This document shows, piece by piece, positions 8,875 to 17,255 of a DNA stretch of 64,000 bases; positions within the stretch are counted from its first letter, which is position 1, and the number at the start of each line of letters is the position of its first letter. The notes beneath the pieces are model-generated. The model was given only the letters and a program-made list of their open reading frames with translations. It made no database searches and was not told where the DNA came from. The stretch lies in assembly GCA_022843785.1 (NCBI GenBank), contig JALHMZ010000006.1, positions 62,001 through 126,000 on the forward strand. The letters are read 5' to 3'. The DNA comes from Nitrospira sp. GTDB lineage: Bacteria; Nitrospirota; Nitrospiria; Nitrospirales; Nitrospiraceae. A program made the translations under genes and the position numbers.

Positions 8875-9528
8875 ATGACGCTCACGCCGTTCCAAGAACT
8901 TGCGAAATCTCTTCACAACTGCCAGCGCTGCAAATTGGCTAAGCTCGGGCGGAGCCAGGTCGTGTTTGGAGTCGGCAACCCGCATGCGAGCATCATGTTC
9001 GTCGGTGAAGCGCCAGGCGCCAATGAAGACCTCAAAGGGGAACCGTTCGTCGGCGCGGCCGGAAAGATCCTGAACGATCTGCTGGCCTCGGCCAACCTCT
9101 CGCGCGATCAGATTTATATCGCCAACGTGATCAAATGCCGGCCGCCGGACAATCGCGACCCTGAACCGGACGAGGTCGATACCTGCAAACCATTCCTGAT
9201 GCAGCAGATACAAATGATCCGGCCCAAGCTCGTCTGCACCTTGGGCAACTGGGCGACCCAGACGCTTCTGGAACGCAAAGTGGGGATTACAAAAGTGAAG
9301 GCGCAGGCGTTCTACATGAAGGACTTCGTCCTCTTCCCGCTCCTGCACCCGGCCGCCGCCCTGCACCAAGGCAATCTGATGGACACGCTGAAGGAAGACT
9401 TCAAGAAGCTGAAAGAATTTCTGGATCGGAACACCAAACCGGCCGAACCCACCAACACTGCCTCACCAGCCGCCCCAACGTTGCAAATCGATCCGCCCCA
9501 TCCGGCGCAGATGGACCTGTTCGGATAG
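8875..9528 (+). CDS. family 4 uracil-DNA glycosylase
   Basis: 217 residues. The N terminus has CQRCKLAK and a further CRPPDNRDPEPDEVDTC, giving the four cysteines of the [4Fe-4S] cluster typical of family 4 UDG. The catalytic motif is FVGEAPGANEDLKGEPFVG and the second active-site motif is LLHPAAAL. It removes uracil from DNA to start base excision repair. The last residues QMDLFG form a good match to the bacterial sliding-clamp binding motif (QLxLF) after a Pro/Ala-rich linker. A GGGG-containing leader precedes the ATG. Monocistronic. Confidence 0.92.
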   Translation: MTLTPFQELAKSLHNCQRCKLAKLGRSQVVFGVGNPHASIMFVGEAPGANEDLKGEPFVGAAGKILNDLLASANLSRDQIYIANVIKCRPPDNRDPEPDEVDTCKPFLMQQIQMIRPKLVCTLGNWATQTLLERKVGITKVKAQAFYMKDFVLFPLLHPAAALHQGNLMDTLKEDFKKLKEFLDRNTKPAEPTNTASPAAPTLQIDPPHPAQMDLFG

Positions 9529-9529
9529 T

Positions 9530-9700
9530 TGGGCAAGTGCTCCTGCGAGGGGTTAGACCGCATAGCCTTGCCGCCGCTTGGCTGTGCAACTTGTTCCATT
9601 CTGGATTTCATCCGAATGGAACTTCGAACAGTGCTCGCCATCGCCTCCGGCGACCGCATCGACAGGCTATGCAACCCCTCACAAGTCGCAGTCAGCCCAA
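9530..9700. repeat. imperfect inverted-repeat element
   Basis: Outer arms GAGGGGTT...GCATAGCC (9547-9567) and GGCTATGCAACCCCTC (9665-9680) are complementary with a short insertion in the left arm, and the pairing extends outward as TTGGGC...(9530) against GCCCAA (9695-9700). An inner pair GTTCCATT (9593-9600) and AATGGAAC (9615-9622) is perfect. The whole could fold as a long branched hairpin. It may be a MITE-like relic or an untranslated structured RNA; no gene fits. Confidence 0.5.
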
Positions 9701-10059
9701 CCATCCTCACTTGGCAAAGAGAACTACAACTTCGCGTACACCGAACCCTGAAGTTGCCCACTGGTTATTAATCAGCGGCCTTACCGGGCTATAAGAAAAG
9801 AACGACGCCACGGCGAACCCTCCGTGCCCATCCCTTCCATCCAAGGCTCGGTCAAGGTCCGCGGAATTCGCCGTCTATCCCTGTCAAAGGAATATCAGAA
9901 ATGTTGAACGAACATTTGATCCCTAAATAAACTTGCATTGCATAAGGTAGCAAGGTTACCGTGCCATACGGAAAGTGCGTTCATATCCGACTTATTTAGT
10001 TAGATTTCTCTCATCAACGCCATAGACATCTGCATTGGCTCAAAGAAGCACTCGACCTC
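9701..10059. other. intergenic, no gene recognised
   Basis: No ORF with coding character, tRNA or clear promoter found. From about 9890 onward base composition shifts toward A+T, marking the left edge of an accessory patch that continues to about 11.8 kb. Confidence 0.3.
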
Positions 10060-10848
10060 TTGGCACCCGGATGGGTAGGCTCAATCATTGGACTTGTTGG
10101 TATCGTTGCTGCGGTTGTGACTTACATCCTCACGCGTCAGCGGACTCGCTTTGCTTATCGCTACTTTGGAGAGAGGCTGTTGGGCCTCTCAACAGACGGA
10201 CTCCCCGCAGACATCACTGTTCAGTATCAAGGTCAAAATATCCCAAGGCTTACTAGGACTCTCGTAGTTTTCTGGAATGCCGGAGAGAAGACCATCCTTG
10301 CTGCAGACATTGTAGCACTGGACCCGCTACGGCTGAAGCTTGGTGATGACGGACGTGTCCTTGCAGCCACTGTACTGAAGGTGGTGCGAGATGTCTGTCA
10401 AGTCGAAGCAAGACTAGATTCATCTCGCCCAAGCGAGCTAGGTCTCGGCTTTGCGTTTCTAGATTCTGGAGACGGCGCCGTCGTTGAAGTCCTGCACACC
10501 AGTGAGAATAGGTACGCGGAGATCTTGGGGACAATTAGAGGCCTTCCAAGTGGTTGGCACGATCTGGGCCGCATCGCCGATTCGGCTTTTATTCGCCACT
10601 CCTTCCTCCCTCTCCTATCTCTCTCTCCACGAAAACTTGGTTTAACCGTTGCTGTATCAGGTGCAATCATCGCTGGGGCAGGACTACTCGTTCCGTGGGA
10701 GAGTCATGGTAAGTCGATCACAGAAGCGGAGCCGACCGGTCTGATTATCGGTGGTGTGGGCGCCCTATACACACTCCTGGGGACTATATTGATCTTCCTG
10801 ACCCGCAGACGCTATCCAAGAACGCTTCATGTCGATGAGCTTGGCTGA
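10060..10848 (+). CDS. hypothetical membrane protein
   Basis: 262 residues from a TTG start. One membrane helix near the N terminus (GSIIGLVGIVAAVVTYILT), a roughly 150-residue soluble domain with repeated beta-strand character (TVQYQGQNI, TRTLVVFWNAGEKTI), and two C-terminal helices (LGLTVAVSGAIIAGAGLLV and LIIGGVGALYTLLGTILIFLT). The frame is open upstream to base 10000 with no ATG in frame, so it may start at a CTG (10030), or may be 5'-damaged. Codon use is less GC-biased than neighbours and it sits by an IS remnant and a toxin-antitoxin pair, suggesting acquired DNA. Confidence 0.6.
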   Translation: MAPGWVGSIIGLVGIVAAVVTYILTRQRTRFAYRYFGERLLGLSTDGLPADITVQYQGQNIPRLTRTLVVFWNAGEKTILAADIVALDPLRLKLGDDGRVLAATVLKVVRDVCQVEARLDSSRPSELGLGFAFLDSGDGAVVEVLHTSENRYAEILGTIRGLPSGWHDLGRIADSAFIRHSFLPLLSLSPRKLGLTVAVSGAIIAGAGLLVPWESHGKSITEAEPTGLIIGGVGALYTLLGTILIFLTRRRYPRTLHVDELG

Positions 10849-10935
10849 GCGAAGAAATCAAATCCTTTGTTCCTGCGGACCAGGTAAGGCGACAGCTGCG
10901 CTGAAACGCTAGCGGGGAACGAAATGGGGGCGTTA

Positions 10936-11025
10936 TGAGCTGGCCCCCAAAAACAGGCACGTGAGCTAACCACCAGCCTCCTGCCGTTTGAACTCTTCCG
11001 GGCTCCGATAGCCGAGCGTCTGACT
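10936..11025 (-). pseudogene. IS3-family transposase C-terminal remnant with IS end
   Basis: On the minus strand the frame ending at the stop 10966-10968 reads QTLGYRSPEEFKRQEAGG, a recognisable C terminus of IS3-family OrfB integrases (LGYRSPEEF). About 30 bp further on, the sequence read on the plus strand starts TGAGCTGGCCCCCAAAAACA at 10936, resembling an IS3-type terminal inverted repeat beginning with TG. The catalytic domain and the other end are absent, so only the last portion of the element remains. Confidence 0.6.
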
Positions 11026-11063
11026 CAGAAGCAAGCCGCTGAACGTCTTGGTGTGTCGGAGAA
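11005..11063 (+). pseudogene. helix-turn-helix (XRE-type) fragment
   Basis: On the plus strand, 11013-11055 reads ERLTQKQAAERLGVSE, a good XRE/HigA-type helix-turn-helix helix pair. There is no start, and the reading frame has no proper C terminus. It overlaps the end of the IS3 remnant, suggesting that the IS once sat in or beside a toxin-antitoxin regulator gene. Only this short match supports it. Confidence 0.35.
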
Positions 11064-11121
11064 TCCATCAGGATCAGTTCTTGACCTAGCACCAAAAGCT
11101 CATGAGTAAACGATGCGATCA

Positions 11122-11478
11122 TCAAGCGGCCTTCCGCTTGGCTACCCGCCCACTGGACCGCGAAACCGATCGAGCGGCACGCTTGGTCGATGCGGTTGCC
11201 TGTAATTTTAGCCCGAGAGCCCCGATGACTTTCAGGATGGTATCAAACCCTGGACTCCGTTCCCCAGAGAGTGCTTTATAGAGGCTTTCGCGAGACAGCC
11301 CGGCATCTCGTGCCACTTGCGCCATTCCTCTTGCGCGAGCGATATCGCCGAGAGCCTTTGCGATAAACGCCGCATCATCACCAGCCTCCTCTAAAGACGC
11401 TTCTAAGTATGCGGCCATCTCCTCGGGACTGCGAAGATGTTCAGCCACGTCATACCTTGTCGTCACAGTTTTTCCCAT
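11122..11478 (-). CDS. HigA-like antitoxin (XRE family)
   Basis: 118-residue addiction-module antidote protein. It has the family N terminus (TTRYDVAEHLRSPEEMAAYLEASLEEAGDDAAF), a lambda-repressor-type helix-turn-helix (MAQVARDAGLSRESLYKALSGERSPGFDTILKVIGALGLKL) and a Lys/Arg/Ser-rich tail. It should neutralise the adjacent RelE/HigB-like toxin and repress the operon. The toxin gene ends 9 nt upstream on the same strand, the toxin-first order typical of HigBA systems. Confidence 0.88.
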   Translation of the reverse strand: MGKTVTTRYDVAEHLRSPEEMAAYLEASLEEAGDDAAFIAKALGDIARARGMAQVARDAGLSRESLYKALSGERSPGFDTILKVIGALGLKLQATASTKRAARSVSRSSGRVAKRKAA

Positions 11479-11487
11479 ATGCCCCCC

Positions 11488-11778
11488 CTACAGATTGCGC
11501 GCCAGTCTGAGCGCTGTCCTAATGTCTGCAGACTGGGAACGTTTACTCCCGCCAGCGAGAAGAACGATCAATTCGTCCCTATGTTTTGTGAAGTACACCC
11601 GATACCCAGGCCCATAATCGATACGCAGCTCAGAGACGCCCTCACCTACCGGTTTGACATCACCCGCATTCCCTCCAGCCAGACGCTCGATCCTCACTTG
11701 CACACGCGCCCTCGCCCGCACGTCCTTAAGCCCATCAAGCCAGCGGGAGAATGTCTCGGTCTGTCGAATGCCAAGCAT
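11488..11778 (-). CDS. HigB/RelE-like toxin (phage-derived Gp49-like family)
   Basis: 96-residue RelE-superfamily toxin of the putative addiction module killer type. Features are the N-terminal ETFSRWLDGLKD, central helix RARARVQVRIERLAGGNAGDVK, and the beta strands LRIDYGPGYRVYFTKHRDELIVLLAGGSKRSQ, with the Arg/Tyr residues expected of a ribosome-dependent mRNA interferase. First gene of a two-gene operon with the XRE antitoxin. The surrounding DNA has an IS relic, in line with a mobile or acquired module. Confidence 0.88.
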   Translation of the reverse strand: MLGIRQTETFSRWLDGLKDVRARARVQVRIERLAGGNAGDVKPVGEGVSELRIDYGPGYRVYFTKHRDELIVLLAGGSKRSQSADIRTALRLARNL

Positions 11779-11928
11779 GCTGAACTGTAGCCACTTGGAT
11801 ACTACCTGTCAATCCTCTCCGCTGGACCACCGGTCGGAACGGAGTGAGCTTCTGGGCCAATCGTGGCTACGCATGAGGGCGCGCGGGAAGGACGCTGGCA
11901 AGAGCGGAAGCAGTTGCAGATGTCTGGC

Positions 11929-12384
11929 TTAGACTTTTGCTTTGATGGTCGGTGAGGAGTCTGAATCCGCGGCCTTGCCGCCTTCTTCTTCAGCAGGCTT
12001 CTCTTCTTCCGGCACGTCGAACCATTGCACCAGCATCTCGTCCCACCAAACTTCTGTGACATCCTGGCCGGGATCGGTTCCTAGAAACGCCACGTCTTCT
12101 TTCTTGACCGTAGCACCGACGAGCTGGGGCTGGAACTTGGCGCGGTCGATGACTTCCTTGGTCGCATAGCCGCCGATGATCCAGGAGTCCGGATCGGCCC
12201 GGCGGGACTTATAAGCCTTCAGCCCAAGCTTGAGATACATGAAGATCTGCTGTTGGATCGGATCGGTGACGCCGGATTGCGGCAGGCCAAGAGTCTTTTC
12301 GATACGTTTCCGCCACTGCCGATCGTCATAGCGCGACGTAAGCAGCTGGAGCATTTTCTTTCCCAACTCGGCATCAAGAGGCAT
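11929..12384 (-). CDS. conserved hypothetical protein (151 aa)
   Basis: Soluble 151-residue protein, no family recognised. It starts with a helical segment (LGKKMLQLLTSRYDDRQWRKRIEKTLGL), has a central DSWIIGGYATKEVIDRAKFQPQLVG block and ends in an acidic EEEKPAEEEGGKAADSD tail. A GAGGAGA ribosome binding site precedes the ATG at ideal spacing. It is downstream of the dienelactone hydrolase gene on the same strand, separated by a hairpin-forming repeat. Confidence 0.7.
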   Translation of the reverse strand: MPLDAELGKKMLQLLTSRYDDRQWRKRIEKTLGLPQSGVTDPIQQQIFMYLKLGLKAYKSRRADPDSWIIGGYATKEVIDRAKFQPQLVGATVKKEDVAFLGTDPGQDVTEVWWDEMLVQWFDVPEEEKPAEEEGGKAADSDSSPTIKAKV

Positions 12385-12430
12385 CGATTCTCCTCAGGGT
12401 GAAAACATCGCATAGTCCAAACGTCTTAAG

Positions 12431-12499
12431 GTCTGCAAGTCGTCAAGTCGTCGCGCCTGCCTGCTGACCGATAACTTGAAGACTTGATGACTTTTAGAC
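12431..12499. terminator. imperfect inverted repeat, possible terminator
   Basis: GTCTGCAAGTCGTCAAGTCGTC (12431-12452) pairs with the complement of 12478-12499 with four mismatches. The arms themselves contain short AAGTCNTC direct repeats. It lies between the stop of the dienelactone hydrolase gene and the next minus-strand gene, so it may terminate transcription or be a REP-like repeat. Confidence 0.45.
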
Positions 12500-12522
12500 T
12501 TGTGGACACTCGGCGTCCGGTC

Positions 12523-13230
12523 TTACGCGCCCAAGTGTTGCTTGAAGAAAGCCTTGGTCCTGCCCCATGCATCTTTCGCCGCCTCCGGCCGATAGACGGA
12601 TGGATCATTGTCGCGGAAGAACGCATGCGGAGCACCAGGGTACGTCTTGATCTCGCCGGGCTTGTTGTATTTCTTCAGCGCCGCCGCCAGCCGCTGCACA
12701 TCGGCCTTCGTAATCCACCCGTCGTCTTCTCCATAGAGATAGAGCACCGGCGCCGATAGCTGCTGGAGTGGTGCGTCAGGATTTGGAACCTGGCCATAAA
12801 AGGGAACCGCCGCTTTGATCGCAGGATTCACACAGGGCAGCATGAGTGCGTAGGAGCCCCCCATGCAAAAGCCCGTCACACCGATCCGCGCCCCATCGAC
12901 TTCCGGAACCAATGTGAGATAGGCCACAGTCGCATTCAAGTCGGTGAGCCCGTCCTCTTGCTTGAGGGTATTCATCAGCTTCCCCGCCTCGCCGGCGTCA
13001 GTCGTGAGCGCATGGCCCAGCCGCGAGTACAGGTCCGGCGCGATCGCCACGTAGCCTTCGGCTGCATACCGTCTGGCGATGTCCTTGATGTGGTCGGTGA
13101 GCCCCCACCACTCCTGAATGACGATGATGGTGGGCCGCCGCTCCTTGGTATTCGGAGCCGCGACGAACGCCGTCATCGTCACGTTGCCGCTGGAATACTG
13201 GACCATGGTGTCTCTGATTGATTCAGCCAT
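12523..13230 (-). CDS. dienelactone hydrolase family protein
   Basis: 235-residue alpha/beta hydrolase of the dienelactone hydrolase family. The nucleophile elbow is GFCMGG (Cys about residue 122), the acid lies in LYGEDDGWI, and the catalytic His in PGAPHAFF. VIQEWWGLTDHIKDIARRYA is the family N-terminal signature including the Glu that activates the Cys. It cleaves lactone or ester bonds in small carbon compounds; the substrate is not evident and no aromatic-degradation genes are adjacent. A GAGGTG ribosome binding site precedes the ATG. Confidence 0.92.
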   Translation of the reverse strand: MAESIRDTMVQYSSGNVTMTAFVAAPNTKERRPTIIVIQEWWGLTDHIKDIARRYAAEGYVAIAPDLYSRLGHALTTDAGEAGKLMNTLKQEDGLTDLNATVAYLTLVPEVDGARIGVTGFCMGGSYALMLPCVNPAIKAAVPFYGQVPNPDAPLQQLSAPVLYLYGEDDGWITKADVQRLAAALKKYNKPGEIKTYPGAPHAFFRDNDPSVYRPEAAKDAWGRTKAFFKQHLGA

Positions 13231-13249
13231 GTATCACCTCACTCGGACA

Positions 13250-13334
13250 AGAGCATTTAGCCTATGGCTGATAGCACAACCGCGGACTTTGCTCCGGATT
13301 CGCGCCATACGCTACTTGCCATACGCCATGGGCT
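13250..13334. repeat. dispersed intergenic repeat, degenerate copy C
   Basis: Contains AGAGCATTTAGCCTATGGCTGATAGCAC and GCCATACGC blocks related to the elements at 1321-1414 and 3166-3270, in the same overall order but more diverged. It lies between the hydrolase and tldE genes. Confidence 0.4.
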
Positions 13335-13335
13335 G

Positions 13336-14724
13336 CTAATTGCCCGCAACCATCATTTCCGTAATTTTGACCGTCGGACTGGCAATGCGGCCGCGGAACA
13401 CCAGGTCACTGCCGACCATTTCAATGTGCTTGAACATCTCTTTCAGATTGCCTGCAATCGTGATTTCTTCCACCGGGTAGGTCAACTCGCCGTTTTCGAT
13501 CCAGAATCCGCAGGCCCCCCGCGAATAGTCGCCGGTCACCATATTGATCCCAAACCCGATCAAGTCGGTCACGTAGAGTCCTTCCTTCACCGAGCCGATG
13601 ATGTCTTCCGGACTCTTCACTCCGGGAACGAGATAAAAATTCGTCGGGCCGACGGAAGGGCTCTCGCCGACGCTCCGTGAGGCGTTCCCGGTTGAGGAGA
13701 GACCGAGCTTCTTTCCCGAATAGGTGTCGAGCAGATAGCTCTTCAGTACACCCCGTTCGACGATCGAATTCTTGCGGGTAGCCAATCCTTCACCATCGAA
13801 CGGACGGGACCCCAGCCCTCCCGCCATACGGCCATCATCGTACACGGTGATCAGATCGGAGGCGATCGTCTGGCCCAGTTGATCGAGCAGGAACGAGGCC
13901 CGTTTGTAGAGGCCGTACCCGGAGACGGCGCTGCAGAGATTCGCAAGCAGGCTGCCGGCCGTCTCCTGATCGAACACCACCGGCACGCGCTTCGTCGCCA
14001 CCTTGCGGGCGCCCAGCCGACGAACGGCCCGCTTCGTCGCTTCCTGCCCGATCGATTCCGCCGACGCCAATCGCGAAAACTTGCGCTGCACTTCATACCA
14101 GGCATCCCGCTGCATCGCGCCTGTCACGGACTCAGTTGCAATCGGCGAGACCGACAGCGAATAACTGGAACTCTTGTATGACCCGACAAAGCCGTGACTG
14201 TTGGCAAGCACCACCCGGCCGGACGACGAATCGAACTCGGCGCCTTCGGAATTCGTGACACGCGGATCGGCGGCAAACGCCGCAGCCTCGCCCCGCTTGG
14301 CCCACTCGATTTGGGTTTCTGTGCCGAGGATCGTATCGTCGTAAAGATCAAGATCCGGCCAATCGCGCGCCATCTGCAACGCATCGGGCAATCCGGACAC
14401 CTGATCCTCGACAACGGCCTTCGCCAGCGTGCAGGTTTCGGACACGAGCCGTTCGAGCGACTCTTTTGAAAAATCGGAGGTCGATGTCGTAGCCGAGCGT
14501 TTCCCGACGAACACGCGCAAGCCCAGCCGCTTTTCTCTTGCCTTGGTCAAGCGATCGACGGCGCCCACACGAACTTGCACCGAAAAGGTCTCGCCGTCGG
14601 CCACCACGATATCGGCTTCGGTCGCCCCGCAGTCTTTTGCGCGGGTCAGCACATCCGACGCCAGCTGGTCATAGGTACCGTGAGATGCTTCTGCAGCACG
14701 TATCGATGTTTGCTTTTGAAGCAC
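13336..14724 (-). CDS. tldE: TldE/PmbA family protease subunit
   Basis: 462 residues, homologous over its length to TldE (PmbA). Features include an N-terminal ADIVVADGETFSVQVRVG strand pair, the central LLANLCSAVSGYGLYKRASFLLD segment in place of the TldD HExxxH site, RPFDGEGLATRKNSIVERG, and the C-terminal VTGDYSRGACGFWIENGELTYPVEEITIAGNL. TldE is the non-metal-binding partner of TldD in a heterodimeric zinc protease acting on unfolded peptides, including RiPP leader peptides in some bacteria. GTG start with AAAGGA upstream. It follows tldD by 64 nt. Confidence 0.93.
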   Translation of the reverse strand: MLQKQTSIRAAEASHGTYDQLASDVLTRAKDCGATEADIVVADGETFSVQVRVGAVDRLTKAREKRLGLRVFVGKRSATTSTSDFSKESLERLVSETCTLAKAVVEDQVSGLPDALQMARDWPDLDLYDDTILGTETQIEWAKRGEAAAFAADPRVTNSEGAEFDSSSGRVVLANSHGFVGSYKSSSYSLSVSPIATESVTGAMQRDAWYEVQRKFSRLASAESIGQEATKRAVRRLGARKVATKRVPVVFDQETAGSLLANLCSAVSGYGLYKRASFLLDQLGQTIASDLITVYDDGRMAGGLGSRPFDGEGLATRKNSIVERGVLKSYLLDTYSGKKLGLSSTGNASRSVGESPSVGPTNFYLVPGVKSPEDIIGSVKEGLYVTDLIGFGINMVTGDYSRGACGFWIENGELTYPVEEITIAGNLKEMFKHIEMVGSDLVFRGRIASPTVKITEMMVAGN

Positions 14725-14788
14725 GGTATCCTTTCACAGTCACTGACGCCCACACGGCGCTTTCTTGACGACTGACCAATGACTGATT

Positions 14789-16219
14789 CTAGCCCTGTGT
14801 TCCACCGACGGTAATTTCGTCAATCTTAAGAGTCGGCAGACCGACCCCGACCGGCACCGACTGGCCATCTTTTCCACAAGTCCCAATCCCGTTGTCGAGC
14901 TTCAGGTCGTGCCCGACCATCGACACCTTGGTCAGAATTTCCGGCCCGTTTCCGATCAGCGTGGCCCCTTTCACCGGCTTCGTGATCTTGCCGTCTTCGA
15001 TCAGATAGGCTTCGCTGGCGGAAAACACAAATTTCCCGTTGGTAATATCGACCTGCCCGCCGCCGAAGGACACGGCATAGAGCCCCTTTTTGACTGAGCG
15101 GACAATGTCCTGAGGGTCCGACTCGCCTGCCAGCATGAAGGTGTTCGTCATGCGTGGCAGCACCACGCTTTGATAGCTCTCGCGCCGGCCATTGCCCGTA
15201 AGGGCGATGCCCATGAGGCGCGCGTTCAGCTTGTCGGTAATATAGCCGCGGAGGATGCCCTTCTCGATCAGTGTGGTACAGCCCGTGGGCGTGCCCTCAT
15301 CGTCCATATTCAAGGACCCGCGACGAAACGGCAATGTCCCGTCGTCCACGATCGTGCAAACATCGGACGCCACGCGCTTCCCGATCAAGCTTGAAAAGGC
15401 CGATGTTTTCTTTCGGTTGAAATCTGCCTCCAGTCCATGACCGATTGCTTCGTGCAGCAGAATGCCGGGCCACCCACCGGCCAAGACCACCGGCATGACG
15501 CCGGCCGGCGCATCGACGGCAGACAGATTCAAAATCGCTTCGCGGGCGGCTTCCCGCGCATAACCCAGATGGCGGCTCTCCTCACGATACCATTCAAACC
15601 CGACTCGTCCGCCTCCTCCATAACTCCCAACCTGGCGATTGCCGTTCTCCTCGGCAATGCAAGTAATTTGCAGACGGGAGAGCGGCTGCACATCACCGAC
15701 CAGGGTGCCGTCCGAGGTCGCCACCGCCACGACTTTGTATTCGGTATTGAAGGAAGCCATGACGTTCTTGATGCGGGGGTCGTATCGCCTGGCTTCGGCA
15801 TCGATTTCGTTCAAAAGGGCCACTCGCTCGGGGGTAGCCGCTTCGGCTTGGGCCCGTTCCACCGGATACAGATCTCTCGTCGGCCGTGTCTGCGTGGGCA
15901 CCGGGACTGCCCGATCCCCCTTGGGAGAATTAGCGATGTACCGCGCCGTATCCGCCGCAATCTCCAAATCTTTCTTCGTCAGTTCGTCCGAGTACGCAAA
16001 CCCGGTTTTTTCTCCCGCAGTCGCCCGCACCCCGACGCCTTGAGAAATACTCTTGGAAGCGCGTTTAACAAGGCCCTCTTCCATCGACACCGACTCCGAG
16101 ACCCGCGACTCGAAGTACAAATCCGCATAATCGACATCCCGGACACTGAGTCGATCGAGGGCGTGTTGAGCTTCGAGTTCCGTGACACCGAACGTGGCCA
16201 ATTGGACCTGATTCGTCAT
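14789..16219 (-). CDS. tldD: TldD metalloprotease subunit
   Basis: 476 residues. The zinc motif HEAIGHGLEAD (about residue 256; HExxxH) identifies the catalytic TldD subunit. Other family blocks are YADLYFESRVSESVSMEEGLVKRA, QGVGVRATAGEKTGFAYSDEL, and the C-terminal VFSASEAYLIEDGKITKPVKGATLIGNG. Together with TldE it forms a cytoplasmic protease that degrades small unfolded peptides. I start at the ATG at 16219 with GGAG/AGAGTGG upstream; an in-frame start at 16267 adds a non-homologous tail. First gene of the tldD-tldE operon. Confidence 0.94.
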   Translation of the reverse strand: MTNQVQLATFGVTELEAQHALDRLSVRDVDYADLYFESRVSESVSMEEGLVKRASKSISQGVGVRATAGEKTGFAYSDELTKKDLEIAADTARYIANSPKGDRAVPVPTQTRPTRDLYPVERAQAEAATPERVALLNEIDAEARRYDPRIKNVMASFNTEYKVVAVATSDGTLVGDVQPLSRLQITCIAEENGNRQVGSYGGGGRVGFEWYREESRHLGYAREAAREAILNLSAVDAPAGVMPVVLAGGWPGILLHEAIGHGLEADFNRKKTSAFSSLIGKRVASDVCTIVDDGTLPFRRGSLNMDDEGTPTGCTTLIEKGILRGYITDKLNARLMGIALTGNGRRESYQSVVLPRMTNTFMLAGESDPQDIVRSVKKGLYAVSFGGGQVDITNGKFVFSASEAYLIEDGKITKPVKGATLIGNGPEILTKVSMVGHDLKLDNGIGTCGKDGQSVPVGVGLPTLKIDEITVGGTQG

Positions 16220-16417
16220 TGTTCCACTCTTTCTCCAAAGTTCGTGCGAGCGGGAAGTATAGCCCATTCATTTCCGCAGCCGCAATGCAACGGATTCCAG
16301 TTTTCTGTCCTCTTCACGTATTTCTCCCGAATTGTTTGACATTCAGCACCCCCGACAGTAGACTTCCCTCACTCCACTCAATCTTCTCGATGCGGTGAGG
16401 AGTATTGTCACAATTCC

Positions 16418-17203
16418 ATGGCACACCAGTCAGCCTTGACCTTCGACCAGCTCTCAGAGCGCGAATTAACTGCTAAGTTGGATCCGGAACTCTTGCCGAA
16501 GCATGTCGCCGTCATTATGGACGGCAACGGGCGGTGGGCCGAACTCCGAGGCCTTCCCCGCATTGCGGGCCATCGCGAGGGCATCAACTCCGTCAGGGAC
16601 ATGATCTCACAATGCCTGGAACTCGGCATCCAGGCCCTGACGATCTATGCGTTTTCACAGGAGAACTGGAATCGGCCCACCCAGGAAATCAGCGCGCTGA
16701 TGGGCCTCCTGGAACATTATCTTTCCACTGAACGCGCCAGTCTGATCGAGCAACAGGTCCGCTTCCGGGCGATCGGGCGTCTCGAACTGCTTCCAGAATC
16801 GGCCCAACATTGGGTGCGCACCACCGAACAGGACACCGCACATCTCGACAAAATGGTGCTCACCGTCGCCTTGAGCTACGGGGGCCGCGCAGAAATCGTC
16901 GATGCAGTCAAAGGACTGCTGGCCGATGTCCAATCCGGGACAATTGAAGCGGACCAGATCGATGAGGCCCTACTCCAGCAACACCTGTATACACATCCAC
17001 TGCCTGATCCTGATTTGCTCATTCGGACCAGTGGAGAAACACGAATCAGCAATTTTCTGCTCTGGCAGCTGGCCTATACGGAACTCTGCTTCACCCCAAC
17101 ATTATGGCCGGACTTCCGCCGGCGCGAGTTCTTGATGGCGTTGCTGGAGTATCAAAAGCGTGAGCGCCGATTCGGCAGGGTCTTGAGCGCCGTACCGTCG
17201 TAA
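16418..17203 (+). CDS. uppS: undecaprenyl diphosphate synthase (cis-prenyltransferase)
   Basis: 261-residue UppS. The N-terminal signature HVAVIMDGNGRWAELRGLPRIAGHREG carries the catalytic Asp of MDGNGRWA, and the C-terminal signature is LLIRTSGETRISNFLLWQLAYTELCFT. It condenses isopentenyl diphosphate onto farnesyl diphosphate to give the C55 lipid carrier for peptidoglycan and polysaccharide export. First gene of a plus-strand run with cdsA, dxr, rseP and proS, a common bacterial envelope cluster. GTGAGGAG lies upstream. Confidence 0.95.
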   Translation: MAHQSALTFDQLSERELTAKLDPELLPKHVAVIMDGNGRWAELRGLPRIAGHREGINSVRDMISQCLELGIQALTIYAFSQENWNRPTQEISALMGLLEHYLSTERASLIEQQVRFRAIGRLELLPESAQHWVRTTEQDTAHLDKMVLTVALSYGGRAEIVDAVKGLLADVQSGTIEADQIDEALLQQHLYTHPLPDPDLLIRTSGETRISNFLLWQLAYTELCFTPTLWPDFRRREFLMALLEYQKRERRFGRVLSAVPS

Positions 17204-17255
17204 TTCTCGTGAGACCCTCGTCTGCCACCGACACCACCACACAGCCAGACCACTT

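Noticed and set aside
15437..16339. 300-codon plus-strand frame
   Set aside because: Antisense to tldD; a GC-rich third-position artefact.
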